64,000 bases of DNA from Saccharibacillus brassicae (GTDB lineage Bacteria; Bacillota; Bacilli; Paenibacillales; Paenibacillaceae). Position 1 is the stretch's first letter. Every line of letters starts with the position of its first letter. The position numbers and the translations under genes were made by a program. The stretch lies in assembly GCF_006542275.1 (NCBI RefSeq), contig NZ_CP041217.1, positions 496,001 to 560,000 on the forward strand, read 5' to 3'. The notes under the pieces are model-generated. The model searched no databases. It was not told the origin of the DNA and worked only from the letters and a program-made list of their open reading frames with translations. Shown one piece after another: positions 37,524 through 46,373 of the stretch.

Positions 37524-37554
37524 TAGACCACTATCTACAAGAGTTAGTGGTCTA
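37524..37554. repeat. Inverted repeat with att-arm motif in the portal-connector gap
   Basis: TAGACCACTA (37524-37533) is mirrored exactly by TAGTGGTCTA (37545-37554). The same ACCACTATCT / TTAGTGGTC motifs flank attL and attR. Confidence 0.6.
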
Positions 37555-37594
37555 AAAATATCCAATTAATGGATAAGAAGCGGCTTGAATCATC

Positions 37595-37628
37595 AATCTG
37601 GTACATAAGATAGCTTATACACCAGATT
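37595..37628. repeat. Long hairpin in the 620-bp non-coding gap
   Basis: AATCTGGT-AC-ATAAG-ATAG-CTTAT-AC-ACCAGATT is a symmetric stem with one internal loop. The gap 37360-37981 otherwise shows only short AT-rich dyads and no convincing ORF. Confidence 0.5.
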
Positions 37629-37981
37629 ACAGCTCATTTGTCCGTATTTATCGTGTGATTTGCACTATTCTACATCATTACATAAGCGGATCAATCTATA
37701 TGAAAGAAAAGTTTCATGGAATTTAATTGTTCGAAACTAAATCATGAAATGCTGAAATTCCGCATTTTTTTAAAAATTCAACAATGCAAAAAAACTCATT
37801 TTTTCATGAAGATTGTAACTGTTAGTTAAAATAGGATTCGGATTAGTACCAGATACTAATAGGTAAAGGAGCGCGTGAGAAAATATAGTTCTTTTCTTCA
37901 CATATTCTTATTTAACAATGCTGTATATATTACTCCGCTGGGCCGTTAATGCTCTATCAACATCTGTCAAGTAAATAACCT

Positions 37982-39352
37982 TTACACATTATTCGTGTCT
38001 TGTTTAATTTCACTCTGCAACTTCTGTAACTCAGAATTAGTATCACTCGTATATGGACTGTTTGTAACCACGCTCTCAATACTCATTGCTCCCATTTCTC
38101 TAAGTGTCTTCAGATTAGAAATGATGTCTGTTTCTGATTGAGGGATAGAATGTGTAAATGTAATATCCAAACTCTCATATTCCTCATCGCTAAATGTAAT
38201 TCCTTTATATTCAAGCAATGTTCTAATCTTATCGAATCGTACTCTCATGGACTCCTTAATGTACTTCTCAGTCACTCTAGCACGAATTGAAGCCATCGAA
38301 TACATAAGCTTAATTGAGATTTCTGAAAGGTTGCTCACATCTGCCTTACCCATCGCTACAGCCGGTACGGAAGCAACATCAAGTAAACTAGTCATTAATG
38401 TCTTATATAGCTTCTCAAATGCTTCATGGCTAATCTCATTGCTTTCAAACTTGAATGTACTATCACTATCAAGCTGTAATCCTTCCCCTACAACATTACG
38501 ATCTAGTCCCTCTGCATCTTTATACGCTTTTTTATCAAATAACCGCTGTCCTGTAATCACTGGAATTCCGCTAATGAAGCTATAATAGCTAATCACTGAC
38601 TTAGTAAGTAGAAGTTCCAATGAATCCAGAATCGTCATGTAATCTTCAAGATCACTTCTCCCATAACGACTATCCAGCGGGTTATCGTTACGATAAACAA
38701 CGGGTAATCCAGATAGATTACTGAAAGTATTCTTCAACATTAAGCTACCGCCAGCATTTGAATACTTTTGGACTCGATCAGGATAGTACACATTGTAGTA
38801 AGAGACATTCCCAGATACATAATGTTCAACAAATGCAACGTATTCTCCCTCATGGCCATAAACAGGGAAGCTATCTGCTGGATCAATAATTTTACTGGAA
38901 ATCTTACGGGCTTGTCCTGGCTTAATCCATACGTATTCATAAGCATTCCCAAATTTGTTCACGTTATGAACCAAATCGAAATCCTTTTTATCATAATCGC
39001 TTGTTTTATAAATCTTCCTAAACTCTTCTACAACTCGTTCATTCCCGCTCAGAGTAATCTTATTCCCAATTAGAAAGCTTGTCGCGTAGGTAAGAAGCTG
39101 CTTGGCATATTGAAGTACAATCTTGTTTGGAATATGAATATCCTTATCCAGTGTTGTAAATCGCTTGTTCAAAATAGCATGTTCCCCTGCAAGATATAGT
39201 TTTTTATTTACGATATCCATAACTCGGTTTTGCTGCTGATAATCTCCGCAATACTCGACAAACCAATCTTTGCCGTAGCCGTATTCTTGTATAAATGAAT
39301 CTATAGGATTTACAGCCGTTTCAAGGCCAATAATCGGTTTTAATGGGTTCAT
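37982..39352 (-). CDS. Phage portal protein (SPP1 gp6-type)
   Basis: The 456-residue portal forms the dodecameric DNA channel at one capsid vertex. It follows SPP1 gp6-type portals: an N-terminal YLAGEHAILNKRF region, KIVLQYAKQLLTYATSFLIGNKI, VYYPDRVQKY, the DYMTILDSLELLLTKS helix and SVPAVAMGKADVSNLSEISIKLMY. The ATG at 39352 is chosen because AAGGAG lies 9 bases upstream; the frame reaches into terL. It starts 17 bases after the terL stop. Confidence 0.85.
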   Translation of the reverse strand: MNPLKPIIGLETAVNPIDSFIQEYGYGKDWFVEYCGDYQQQNRVMDIVNKKLYLAGEHAILNKRFTTLDKDIHIPNKIVLQYAKQLLTYATSFLIGNKITLSGNERVVEEFRKIYKTSDYDKKDFDLVHNVNKFGNAYEYVWIKPGQARKISSKIIDPADSFPVYGHEGEYVAFVEHYVSGNVSYYNVYYPDRVQKYSNAGGSLMLKNTFSNLSGLPVVYRNDNPLDSRYGRSDLEDYMTILDSLELLLTKSVISYYSFISGIPVITGQRLFDKKAYKDAEGLDRNVVGEGLQLDSDSTFKFESNEISHEAFEKLYKTLMTSLLDVASVPAVAMGKADVSNLSEISIKLMYSMASIRARVTEKYIKESMRVRFDKIRTLLEYKGITFSDEEYESLDITFTHSIPQSETDIISNLKTLREMGAMSIESVVTNSPYTSDTNSELQKLQSEIKQDTNNV

Positions 39353-39369
39353 CCCTCGACACTCCTTTA

Positions 39370-40977
39370 TTAATTGTCTACATACCACTTATTACTTTTG
39401 ATACTTTGCCAACTCAAACAAGCCGCGATAACATTGTCATCATGGTTATTGCTGCCCTTTTTATTCCCCGTTTTACCGTTCTGCTCCACAAAGATCATCA
39501 TTTCACTTAACGTCTCTTTGTCGTTAATGAGAAGAAATCGTTTTTCAAATGCTTCTTTAAAGTCACTTATCATAATAGCTTTTGTCTTATCCGTCGTAAG
39601 CCAGCCAAGTTCAAGACGCTTGTTACCTTTCTTATCGAAAGTTCTATGTTTATAAAGATTCATATACTCATAATCATTACGTAAACGTTCAATGGTTGGC
39701 AATCCATATCCGTTTCTTTCTACAGCCATTAACGCATAATTAAAGTATCTCCCTATTGCATCTATAATTTCAGCAAATTTATAAACAGACACTTTGTTAT
39801 TGCTAAACGTAGCGACTTGTTCACCGTCTACATTCATAATTGATAACGCTTGAAAATCGTTTCCTGAACCTGAACTTACATCGACTCCGCCATAATACCT
39901 TTGATTATGTTTGCACAAGTGGTAGATAGACAAACCCTTATCCAATAAGGAGTAAAGTAGTTCAGGCAATTCGGACTGAAGTTCAAACTTATCAAGCGGT
40001 TCAGGGATATATTCCAAACGCTCAAGAATCTTGGCTTGATCGAATACATTTTGTCCGCTGGTCTTGAACGCTTCTGTGGGATTAGAGGGGAATTCCTGTT
40101 GGAAATCCGAATCTGCCATACCCGAAAGCTTCCATTCTCGCCACATTAATTGACCAAGTGTTGCTCCATCTTCGAACAACTTCTGCTGGATCTTGCTTAA
40201 ATCACTTTCATGTAGCCGCTGGCCTTTATTCTTGGCTCTATACCACTCTTCAGCTAGGTCAATTTCATACTTGAATTGCTTTCTATGAGCTGATGAAATC
40301 CATCCGTAGAATGTTGCGTTATAGTTGGTCTTCCCTTTCCATGAACGTTGAAATAGATCATAGTAAAAGTTGGCTGCTCCATTAGCAGTAGTTTCAATAA
40401 CCAATTTACTCTTGTCATTCTTCGCTAACGCTTGTTCCAGTGACACCAAAATCTTAGATTGATCGCCGGGATAGAAAGCATACTCTGACAAAAGGATGTA
40501 ATTAAAAGTTTGACCTCGCCCAATTCCGGAAGATTTACCTTCTGCCGATGCTACTTGAATCCGTGAGCCATTGTTTAAAACCAATTCTCCTCGGTTATCT
40601 CTAACTGTATTAGGGAATGAGAATTTATCACGTGGTAAGTTATCATTCATGAATTTCAATGTATTGAACAATCCTGATACGGATTCATTAGATAAACTGA
40701 CAATCATGTATCTTGTATTTGGGTACTTTACTGCATTAAATAAGCAGTATCCTAAACTCATGGTTGAGAATCCAATTTGGCGACTCTTTAAAATGATATT
40801 GAACTTTTGCATTTTTCCTATAAAATCGGATTGCTCATCATTCATCACAAACGGAATAACTTGACTGTTATTGTCGATAATCTTGATGAAATTTCTAGCG
40901 AACAACTGAAAGTCGTCCATGATCAAATTGAATTTTTCTTTCGTACTGAGTTTTCCTTTACGTGCTGCTATACTCAT
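39370..40977 (-). CDS. Phage terminase large subunit
   Basis: The 535-residue ATP-driven packaging motor and headful or site-specific nuclease has an ATPase domain with an adenine-binding and Walker A-like ILKSRQIGFSTM, Walker B-like YILLSEYAF and the ETTANG coupling motif. The RNase H-like nuclease domain has VDVSSGSGNDF and NNHDDNVIAACL (Asp residues for metal). AAAGGAG lies 5 bases before the ATG at 40977. Together with the portal it gives the element its own packaging machine. Confidence 0.92.
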   Translation of the reverse strand: MSIAARKGKLSTKEKFNLIMDDFQLFARNFIKIIDNNSQVIPFVMNDEQSDFIGKMQKFNIILKSRQIGFSTMSLGYCLFNAVKYPNTRYMIVSLSNESVSGLFNTLKFMNDNLPRDKFSFPNTVRDNRGELVLNNGSRIQVASAEGKSSGIGRGQTFNYILLSEYAFYPGDQSKILVSLEQALAKNDKSKLVIETTANGAANFYYDLFQRSWKGKTNYNATFYGWISSAHRKQFKYEIDLAEEWYRAKNKGQRLHESDLSKIQQKLFEDGATLGQLMWREWKLSGMADSDFQQEFPSNPTEAFKTSGQNVFDQAKILERLEYIPEPLDKFELQSELPELLYSLLDKGLSIYHLCKHNQRYYGGVDVSSGSGNDFQALSIMNVDGEQVATFSNNKVSVYKFAEIIDAIGRYFNYALMAVERNGYGLPTIERLRNDYEYMNLYKHRTFDKKGNKRLELGWLTTDKTKAIMISDFKEAFEKRFLLINDKETLSEMMIFVEQNGKTGNKKGSNNHDDNVIAACLSWQSIKSNKWYVDN

Positions 40978-40998
40978 ATTTTCTCCTTTCTTCACGAC

Positions 40999-41027
40999 AA
41001 AAAAGACACTCCGTAGTGGGAGCGCCT
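40999..41027 (-). terminator. Terminator-like hairpin just upstream of terL
   Basis: On the minus strand GGCGCTCC pairs with GGAGTGTC (with G-U pairs) and is followed by TTTTTTG, 22 bases before the terL ATG. It may attenuate terL expression. Confidence 0.55.
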
Positions 41028-41044
41028 TTAAACCTGCCTTGATA

Positions 41045-41455
41045 TTAGATTTCTAACCCGTCTGATACCTCTTCTTGGCCTTTACTTGCTTTACTGAAAT
41101 ACCTCTTAGCTTCGTTGTTGTGGAAAGTGATTTCTTTATGAAGCTTTAACAGCATTTCAATATCCTTGTTATCGGGATTCTTATTAGCTACCTTCGTTTT
41201 AACCTTATCGTAAATTTCAAGTAAATCGTTCGCCTGTCTACTTGCAAGAATCATTGAAACAATATGTCGAAACTCGTCTGTTTTTTCATAACGCTGAAAC
41301 GTATTCATTGTTTTAAGATCAACCAGCCGCAAGAAATCTTCTTCACTATGAACACCTTGATTCCCAAACCAGAGATCAAATTTGTACTTAATATATAACT
41401 GTTTTTTGTAGGGAAGCTTCTTCAACATTTGATTAAGATCATAGTTCATATTCAT
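41045..41455 (-). CDS. Probable terminase small subunit
   Basis: The 136-residue helical, charged protein lies directly upstream of terL, the normal place of TerS. An N-terminal segment (LNQMLKKLPYKKQLYIKYKFDLWFG) could bind DNA, and a long central helix (NKDIEMLLKLHKEITFHNNEAKRYF) fits an oligomerisation core. The ATG at 41455 sits immediately after the stop of the small membrane gene. There is no direct family match that I recognise, so the call rests on position and shape. Confidence 0.5.
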   Translation of the reverse strand: MNMNYDLNQMLKKLPYKKQLYIKYKFDLWFGNQGVHSEEDFLRLVDLKTMNTFQRYEKTDEFRHIVSMILASRQANDLLEIYDKVKTKVANKNPDNKDIEMLLKLHKEITFHNNEAKRYFSKASKGQEEVSDGLEI

Positions 41456-41457
41456 CC

Positions 41458-41631
41458 TTAGTTAACTCCTGTAACAAGTTGAACGATTATGGCAACTGGA
41501 TAATAAATAGTAATCATGCCTGCTGCAACTAACATGATAACCCTTTTTGTGCCGAATACACGTTGAATCGTTTTGTTTCCTGAGTTGTGATATGCCTGAT
41601 CTGCTTTAACTGTATGGATAGGATTAATCAT
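41458..41631 (-). CDS. Small membrane protein, 57 residues
   Basis: A hydrophilic N-terminus (MINPIHTVKADQAYHNSGNK) is followed by a basic stretch (RVFGTKR) and one transmembrane helix (VIMLVAAGMITIYYPVAIIV). AAAGGGG lies upstream of the ATG. Small one-helix proteins near terminase genes can be holin-like or regulatory; no function is assigned. Confidence 0.55.
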   Translation of the reverse strand: MINPIHTVKADQAYHNSGNKTIQRVFGTKRVIMLVAAGMITIYYPVAIIVQLVTGVN

Positions 41632-41804
41632 TTTATATTTCCCCTTTAATTGTTTAGAGTATTTATTGATTAGAGTTATTTTAAGGATAAAAGAGCATCA
41701 AACTTACGATCATTTTATGGAGCCGGTTTTGCGAAATAAAATGATCGACCAAAGATTTTCTGAAAGAAAATCGCGGTAGGCACTTGGGTTGTACTTTTAA
41801 ATAC

Positions 41805-41867
41805 AGGGGAACCCTACCAACTCCCCGGATTCAAAACCGGAATCCGTGAACCTGCCTCGGTTCCCCT
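41805..41867 (-). ncRNA. Structured RNA or packaging-site candidate
   Basis: A 9-bp outer stem AGGGGAACC / GGTTCCCCT (41859-41867 with 41805-41813) encloses a perfect 7-bp inner hairpin CGGATTC-CGGTTTT-GAATCCG (41826-41846). GC content is well above its surroundings. The 5' flank on the minus strand (TGGCGTAGCCAAG) resembles a tRNA-Gln 5' half, but no full cloverleaf forms. It sits between the ATPase and TerS genes. Confidence 0.4.
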
Positions 41868-42002
41868 CTTGGCTACGCCAATTCACCCCTTTCCGGCTTA
41901 GTATTGTCTTTCTTTGTTCTAAGGGTAGGCAGTCAAATTTTCTATAAATTTACTGAAAAAAATGGCATCAAAAATGACGTTTTAGACATGGATTTTGTCT
42001 AA

Positions 42003-43301
42003 CTATTCATCGTCGTCCGCTACTCCATCAGGAATAGAAGTTGTGAATTCAATATCTTCCCCTTCCAACCAGTCCATAAATAAAGTTCTCATTCTTCTGG
42101 ATGGAATATAGATATGAATATCATTGCCTTCGCGAATAGCCGATCGCCATACAAATTGAATCATTTCAGAAACTGCCCATAAATCTTGATTAACGATAAT
42201 GTCGTGCTTACCGAAATAGTTAACTGTTATTGGACGCATATATCGATTGAGGGTATAAGCAATACATGTTCGATCTTTATACTCGTTGGTAGCCCTGATA
42301 TTACAGGCGAGAAAGTGCTTCTTATAACGCGGCCCAATCTTCTCTTTATAGTCCTTGAACGTTGTCCAAATGACATCTCCCGCTTTTGCTTTCATAATGT
42401 TACGGAAGTAGTTATCCACATTATTTTTAAGTATTTGGTGAAGATGCTTTTTCTTCTTGTACCATCCTTTGGATAAATCCGAATAGAATCGGGTGTCGCC
42501 TTCTCCAATCTTATTCAAGCAACCTTCGTAAATATGGATTTTCTCTTTAAGCTGCTGTCTAATTTCTAATTCTTTTTGGTTATTCTCTCCTTTAACAAAC
42601 TCATGAAAGGTTTCGCTAAATTCATCCAATTGAACGGTGTATTTCTCGTATGGAATATGATGCAGATCAAAATAGTGTTTTTGGATTTGAGCGTCGAATA
42701 AATAGGTTAAAACATAGCATTCGGTAAAGGCATGAAATACTTCATAAGGAAATGTCCAGATCATCATTTTATTTGAATAAGGAACAATATTTCGGTTGAG
42801 GGACATTCTTTTCAAATCCGCAAATCGCCCTTCGTAATCCCTTGCTTTTTCATTCTTCATATTCCAACTTACAAAACCCTTTTTATCTTTCATCCAAATG
42901 TTATTATCGATCAACAATACTTGGTCTGATTTCGAAACTGGAAGATCATCAATTACATCCATAACTTCATCCAAAATAAGCGTGTAACCAGCGGCTTGAA
43001 TAAGTTCAGTTGTTTTAGGCGAGATTTCTTTGAATAAAGCATGAGTAGCTGCAATGTCTTTACCTTCACTCAATAATTCAATAAAGGAATCCATTTTGTA
43101 TCTGAATTTGCCGTCCTTATCATAATTTTCTGGCGAGTAAAAATATCTATTTGAACACTCTTTTTTGACACGATCAATCTCGTCTAAGAATGGAGTGATG
43201 TACATATACTTAGTGTAATAATTGCTATTATTCATTAGATTGATTGAAGCGGTACTTTTCCCGCTTCCCATGATTGAATCTACTACTTTAATTGGTTTCA
43301 T
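42003..43301 (-). CDS. Superfamily 2-like helicase/ATPase
   Basis: The 432-residue protein has Walker A VVDSIMGSGKSTASINL (about 5-21), a Walker B/DEAH-like TLILDEVMDVI (about 107) and a C-terminal motif VI-like SEMIQFVWRSAIREGNDIHIYIPSRRM. This resembles origin-binding or UvsW-type phage helicases. AAAGGGG precedes the ATG. It is the only candidate DNA-replication enzyme in the element, so it may start or help replication of the excised circle together with host enzymes. Family not firmly recognised. Confidence 0.6.
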   Translation of the reverse strand: MKPIKVVDSIMGSGKSTASINLMNNSNYYTKYMYITPFLDEIDRVKKECSNRYFYSPENYDKDGKFRYKMDSFIELLSEGKDIAATHALFKEISPKTTELIQAAGYTLILDEVMDVIDDLPVSKSDQVLLIDNNIWMKDKKGFVSWNMKNEKARDYEGRFADLKRMSLNRNIVPYSNKMMIWTFPYEVFHAFTECYVLTYLFDAQIQKHYFDLHHIPYEKYTVQLDEFSETFHEFVKGENNQKELEIRQQLKEKIHIYEGCLNKIGEGDTRFYSDLSKGWYKKKKHLHQILKNNVDNYFRNIMKAKAGDVIWTTFKDYKEKIGPRYKKHFLACNIRATNEYKDRTCIAYTLNRYMRPITVNYFGKHDIIVNQDLWAVSEMIQFVWRSAIREGNDIHIYIPSRRMRTLFMDWLEGEDIEFTTSIPDGVADDDE

Positions 43302-43329
43302 TGGATTATCCCCTTTAGGTTTAATATGT

Positions 43330-43365
43330 CAAAGAAGACCAATGCCGAACTTTCGGTCTTCTTTG
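43330..43365. repeat. 11-bp hairpin in the ATPase leader
   Basis: CAAAGAAGACC and GGTCTTCTTTG form a perfect stem 29 bases upstream of the ATPase ATG. There is no T-run; possible operator or RNA control element. Confidence 0.5.
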
Positions 43366-43490
43366 AATTTTCAGTTGGTCATTCTAAGTCAAAATGTCTC
43401 TTTTCGTAAAGACCATAAGATAATGATGAAAAGATTCAGTGTCGACCATAAACAATAATTGTTAGCTTGTCCGACCTATGTTGAATTTGA

Positions 43491-43661
43491 TTATTTGAAG
43501 TCCTCTACCGCATCGCGTAATTCTTGAGATTGTGCAAATTGCCAGAATGGAGCTTGTGTCTTGGCATGTAATGCATGGCATTCCCAAACAATACCTTTTT
43601 TATAGCGTAAGAATTTTGCAAGCCGCTTATCGTAAACATAGAAATACTGATGAGTTGTCAT
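43491..43661 (-). CDS. Small DUF5659-like protein
   Basis: The 56-residue protein FYVYDKRLAKFLRYKKGIVWECHALHAKTQAPFWQFAQSQELRDAVEDFK resembles DUF5659: a strand, a helix, two strands with a final helix, common in phage and ICE regions. AAAAGGAG lies 10 bases before the ATG at 43661; the frame opens 23 codons earlier without an SD. Function unknown. Confidence 0.6.
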   Translation of the reverse strand: MTTHQYFYVYDKRLAKFLRYKKGIVWECHALHAKTQAPFWQFAQSQELRDAVEDFK

Positions 43662-43677
43662 AATTGTAAATCTCCTT

Positions 43678-44535
43678 TTAATTAGTTTTGGATTGTGTAT
43701 ATTGGAAAATATGCTTACGAGTAAGCGCAAACGAAAATAAGCCCTTCGGCTTGTTTGCCAAAGGACGACTATTTTGCATATTATAGCTGCCTCTATTGTA
43801 TTGCCGTTTCAGATAAAAACTAAGGTCAGGTAAAGCAATCTCAAATCCAAATAAATCGCTTAATTCTTTAAGCTTAATATTGGTTGTTAGCTTTCCATCT
43901 TTGATCTGAATTTTCCCATTAAGATTATATTTTTTCATCACTTTAATAAATGAATCGGTTGATTGTTCGTCGTTTAATACATCAAGTAGCGGTTCTAATT
44001 CCATCTGCTTAAAATAATCATTATGTGTATTTTTATAATAGTCATTGAAATGGCCTTTGTACGCCACGTCTATTGTCAAAAGTACCATCAAAGCTTCCCG
44101 ATCTTCAGGAAGCGGAACGTCATAATAGCTAAAAATCTGCAATAATGTACTTCCTGCATATTTGCTGTTGTAGTTCGATTGATTAACTTTTTGAATAGAA
44201 TTTAAGTTTGCTGAATTTGGGTTGATAGTATCACTCTTATCAATACAACACACATGATTATCCCAAGCTTTATGCTTTTCGAACGCAATATCTACTCCTA
44301 CAACTTCTTTCTGTTCATTTCTTGGTGCAGCATACAAGTCCTGAAATGAATAGAAAAACTTAATATTGTGGTCAAATAGTTGCTTCAAGATTACGCAGCT
44401 CATTAAGGAATCAATATCGTCGCTTAGACATAAATGATACTTACCGTGTTGTTCTTCATTAACCCATGCTGGAAATTGTTCTTTTAGTTTTTGTTTCAAT
44501 AGATTTAGATGTTGCAATACTAACCAATTCTTCAC
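43678..44535 (-). CDS. DHH-like phosphoesterase domain protein
   Basis: The 285-residue protein has motifs reminiscent of DHH/DHHA1 phosphoesterases: LCLSDDIDSLMSCVIL (D-x-D type), VVGVDIAFEKHKAWDNHVCC (DxxF...DNH) and an AGSTLLQIF helix with a later LLTIDVAYKG aspartate. The GTG start at 44535 follows GGGAGGG by four bases. If active it could cleave a nucleotide second messenger or ssDNA, possibly as counter-defence; this is speculation. The gene ends 16 bases before the DUF5659 start. Confidence 0.45.
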   Translation of the reverse strand: MKNWLVLQHLNLLKQKLKEQFPAWVNEEQHGKYHLCLSDDIDSLMSCVILKQLFDHNIKFFYSFQDLYAAPRNEQKEVVGVDIAFEKHKAWDNHVCCIDKSDTINPNSANLNSIQKVNQSNYNSKYAGSTLLQIFSYYDVPLPEDREALMVLLTIDVAYKGHFNDYYKNTHNDYFKQMELEPLLDVLNDEQSTDSFIKVMKKYNLNGKIQIKDGKLTTNIKLKELSDLFGFEIALPDLSFYLKRQYNRGSYNMQNSRPLANKPKGLFSFALTRKHIFQYTQSKTN

Positions 44536-44626
44536 TGTACCCTCCCAAGTAATTTTCAGTAATTGGTTTACTGAATTAAATTACAGGGAACCGCCTAATT
44601 TGCTCATCCTTACACCTCGCTTTTGA

Positions 44627-44803
44627 TTAGTTATCGATCATAGATTTATAGTGTTGAATGGTTGTTGGTGTCATTTCTCTTTTATCGTTCTCAAAATAAG
44701 AGACAAGAGCAGCCGAAACCTGTAACTCTTTAGCTATGTCTTTTTGCTTTATTCCTTTTGATATTCGTTTCAACTTATAATCCATTTTTTCTTTGGCATT
44801 CAT
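44627..44803 (-). CDS. Small helix-turn-helix protein
   Basis: The 58-residue protein is one HTH_3-like domain: KRISKGIKQKDIAKELQVSAALVSYFENDKREMTPTTIQHY, the canonical Cro/CI-type helix 2-turn-helix 3. It is too short for a dimerisation domain beyond the HTH. GGGAGC lies upstream. It is first gene of the replication-like operon and downstream of the capsid terminator, so it may regulate that operon. It is the only regulator-like gene found in the element. Confidence 0.75.
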   Translation of the reverse strand: MNAKEKMDYKLKRISKGIKQKDIAKELQVSAALVSYFENDKREMTPTTIQHYKSMIDN

Positions 44804-44857
44804 ATCAATGCTCCCTATCTAAGATTTCAACTCGATTAATTTAAAATAGATTTGAGT

Positions 44858-44893
44858 AGAACAAAGAAGGATAGGAGTCATTCCCCTACCCTT
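44858..44893 (-). terminator. Capsid gene terminator
   Basis: On the minus strand AAGGGTAGGGG pairs with CTCCTATCCTT (two G-U) and is followed by CTTTGTTCT, 25 bases after the capsid stop. It isolates scaffold-capsid from the genes below. Confidence 0.65.
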
Positions 44894-44917
44894 GTCTGTA
44901 TACTACTGGATTCTATT

Positions 44918-45829
44918 TTATTTACTTGCCGTACGAGCACCAGAAGCGATTGTAAGCTTAGATACTGCTTTATCACTCATAACACGTAAAGTTGCCTCTG
45001 CTACTACAAACCCGCCTTCAGCGTCGCCAGTTTTTGCAAGTGACTCAAAATGAGGAGCGCGTAAGTAGTCAACAAAAAGGTAATCTGCATTAGCGAATGT
45101 AATTGCATTTGCACCAGCACTACGATCTACAAGGAAATTCACTGTGCCATAGTTAGTTTGAAGCTGATCTACTTTCATACCATAAGTATTTGCGCCGAAT
45201 GGAGCATCTACGTTGTGAGAATAAGAAGTACGATTAACAAAGATTTCGTCTACCGCTTCTTTCATATCTGCATTAAGAATCGCTACAACGTCTCCTGTGT
45301 TTGTCCCATTGTTATAAAGCACACGGACTGCATCTTTGATTGCTTGTTCTGTAACCGCCGTTCCAGTTACAACACCAGCAGTAGGAACCCAATTTTCAAG
45401 TCCACGCATAGTTCTTGGCTGACCGTTAGAGCCGTCATTGAATGTACCAGAGATAAGCTTTTGATTCATTGCTACTTTGAGTTCTTTCAAGCGCATTTGA
45501 ATTTCTTGGCTAAGAATACCATTTTCAATTGCCTGTGCTGTGCCTGTAATCTTGCTTGCCTTTGAGAAGATTTCAAGTGCGTTATTGAGTTCTCTACGGC
45601 CGCTGAATACTGTTCCAATCGGGTCTTCACCTTCTGGTTTACCTGCTGCATTAGAAGCGTCCAGAGCGTACTCTAACCACGTTTGGATTCGTCCTTGCGC
45701 CTTACCTACTTGTCCACGAGCTGTGAGCATAGAAAGCAACGGAGCATCTTGAATGCCTACCAGGGCGATCTCGTTTACCAGTGAAATAGATTGTGCTGAA
45801 GTGAAGTTATTACTTGTGAATGTTGCCAT
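44918..45829 (-). CDS. Major capsid protein (SU10/DUF5309-like)
   Basis: The 303-residue protein starts TFTSNNFTSAQSISLVNEIALVGIQDAPLLSMLTARGQVGKAQGRIQTWLEYALDASNAAGKPEGED. It continues with ANLEIFSKASKITGTAQAI-type and KELKVAMNQKLISGTFNDGS segments, and ends with VDYLRAPHFESLAKTGDAEGGFVVAEATLRVMSDKAVSKL. This order is that of DUF5309/SU10-type HK97-fold capsids. AAAGGAG lies 11 bases before the ATG. It is preceded by a scaffold-like gene, so the element can build its own shell. No prohead protease gene is seen. Confidence 0.8.
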   Translation of the reverse strand: MATFTSNNFTSAQSISLVNEIALVGIQDAPLLSMLTARGQVGKAQGRIQTWLEYALDASNAAGKPEGEDPIGTVFSGRRELNNALEIFSKASKITGTAQAIENGILSQEIQMRLKELKVAMNQKLISGTFNDGSNGQPRTMRGLENWVPTAGVVTGTAVTEQAIKDAVRVLYNNGTNTGDVVAILNADMKEAVDEIFVNRTSYSHNVDAPFGANTYGMKVDQLQTNYGTVNFLVDRSAGANAITFANADYLFVDYLRAPHFESLAKTGDAEGGFVVAEATLRVMSDKAVSKLTIASGARTASK

Positions 45830-45874
45830 GTTTAAATCAATCTCCTTTAAGTTTGTTTTAGTTTAGTTGTTGTC

Positions 45875-46336
45875 TTAATTTCTATTGAATGCTTGCTGTA
45901 GTTTGGAACCAATCATACCCAGAACATCACTCTTGCTTGATGCGCTTTCATAAGGGGTTTGACTCTTATGATCTTGTGGCTGGTAAGATGCATCTACTTT
46001 TCGAGCGTTTAAGATGTTAGTAATAGCTTGGATCGTTTCTTCTACTGCCTCTACTGAATCAACCTTCACCAGATTGGTAAAGTCAGCGATTCCATTTTCA
46101 TGAAATGCTAATTTTATTTCTTTCTGGGTTAATGCTGCTTCTCGTTCTGCTAAACCTTTCTCCTGTTCACTTGGTTCAGGAATAATCTTGGTTTTTAGTT
46201 CGTCACGTTCCGCAACAACTGGATTAAGAAACTCCTCTGCCCACTCGTTCTTTTTCGTATCGAACAAAGCATCGATATGCGCTTGTTGTTCTTCCGTAAA
46301 CGTGATTTCCGGCTGATTAATCTGTGGTTCTTCCAT
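45875..46336 (-). CDS. Scaffolding-like protein
   Basis: The 153-residue acidic coiled-coil protein EQQAHIDALFDTKKNEWAEEFLNPVVAERDELKTKI...EKGLAEREAALTQKEIKLAFHENGIADFTNLVKVDSVEAVEETIQAITNIL matches DUF4355-type phage scaffolds: a long charged coil followed by a small helical domain and a flexible tail ending LQQAFNRN. AGAGGTG precedes the ATG. It sits 45 bases upstream of the capsid gene, the standard scaffold position. Confidence 0.75.
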   Translation of the reverse strand: MEEPQINQPEITFTEEQQAHIDALFDTKKNEWAEEFLNPVVAERDELKTKIIPEPSEQEKGLAEREAALTQKEIKLAFHENGIADFTNLVKVDSVEAVEETIQAITNILNARKVDASYQPQDHKSQTPYESASSKSDVLGMIGSKLQQAFNRN

Positions 46337-46373
46337 TTTTTCACCTCTTATAGTTTTGACTGTTTAGAAATTA

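Noticed and set aside
37524..37628. CRISPR-like repeats in the portal-connector gap
   Set aside because: Only single dyads; no regularly spaced direct repeats, and no cas genes in the window.
41770..41885. A tRNA-Gln gene on the minus strand
   Set aside because: The 5' half looks tRNA-like, but no position-33 U in the 7-base loop, no T arm and no matching acceptor stem could be drawn.
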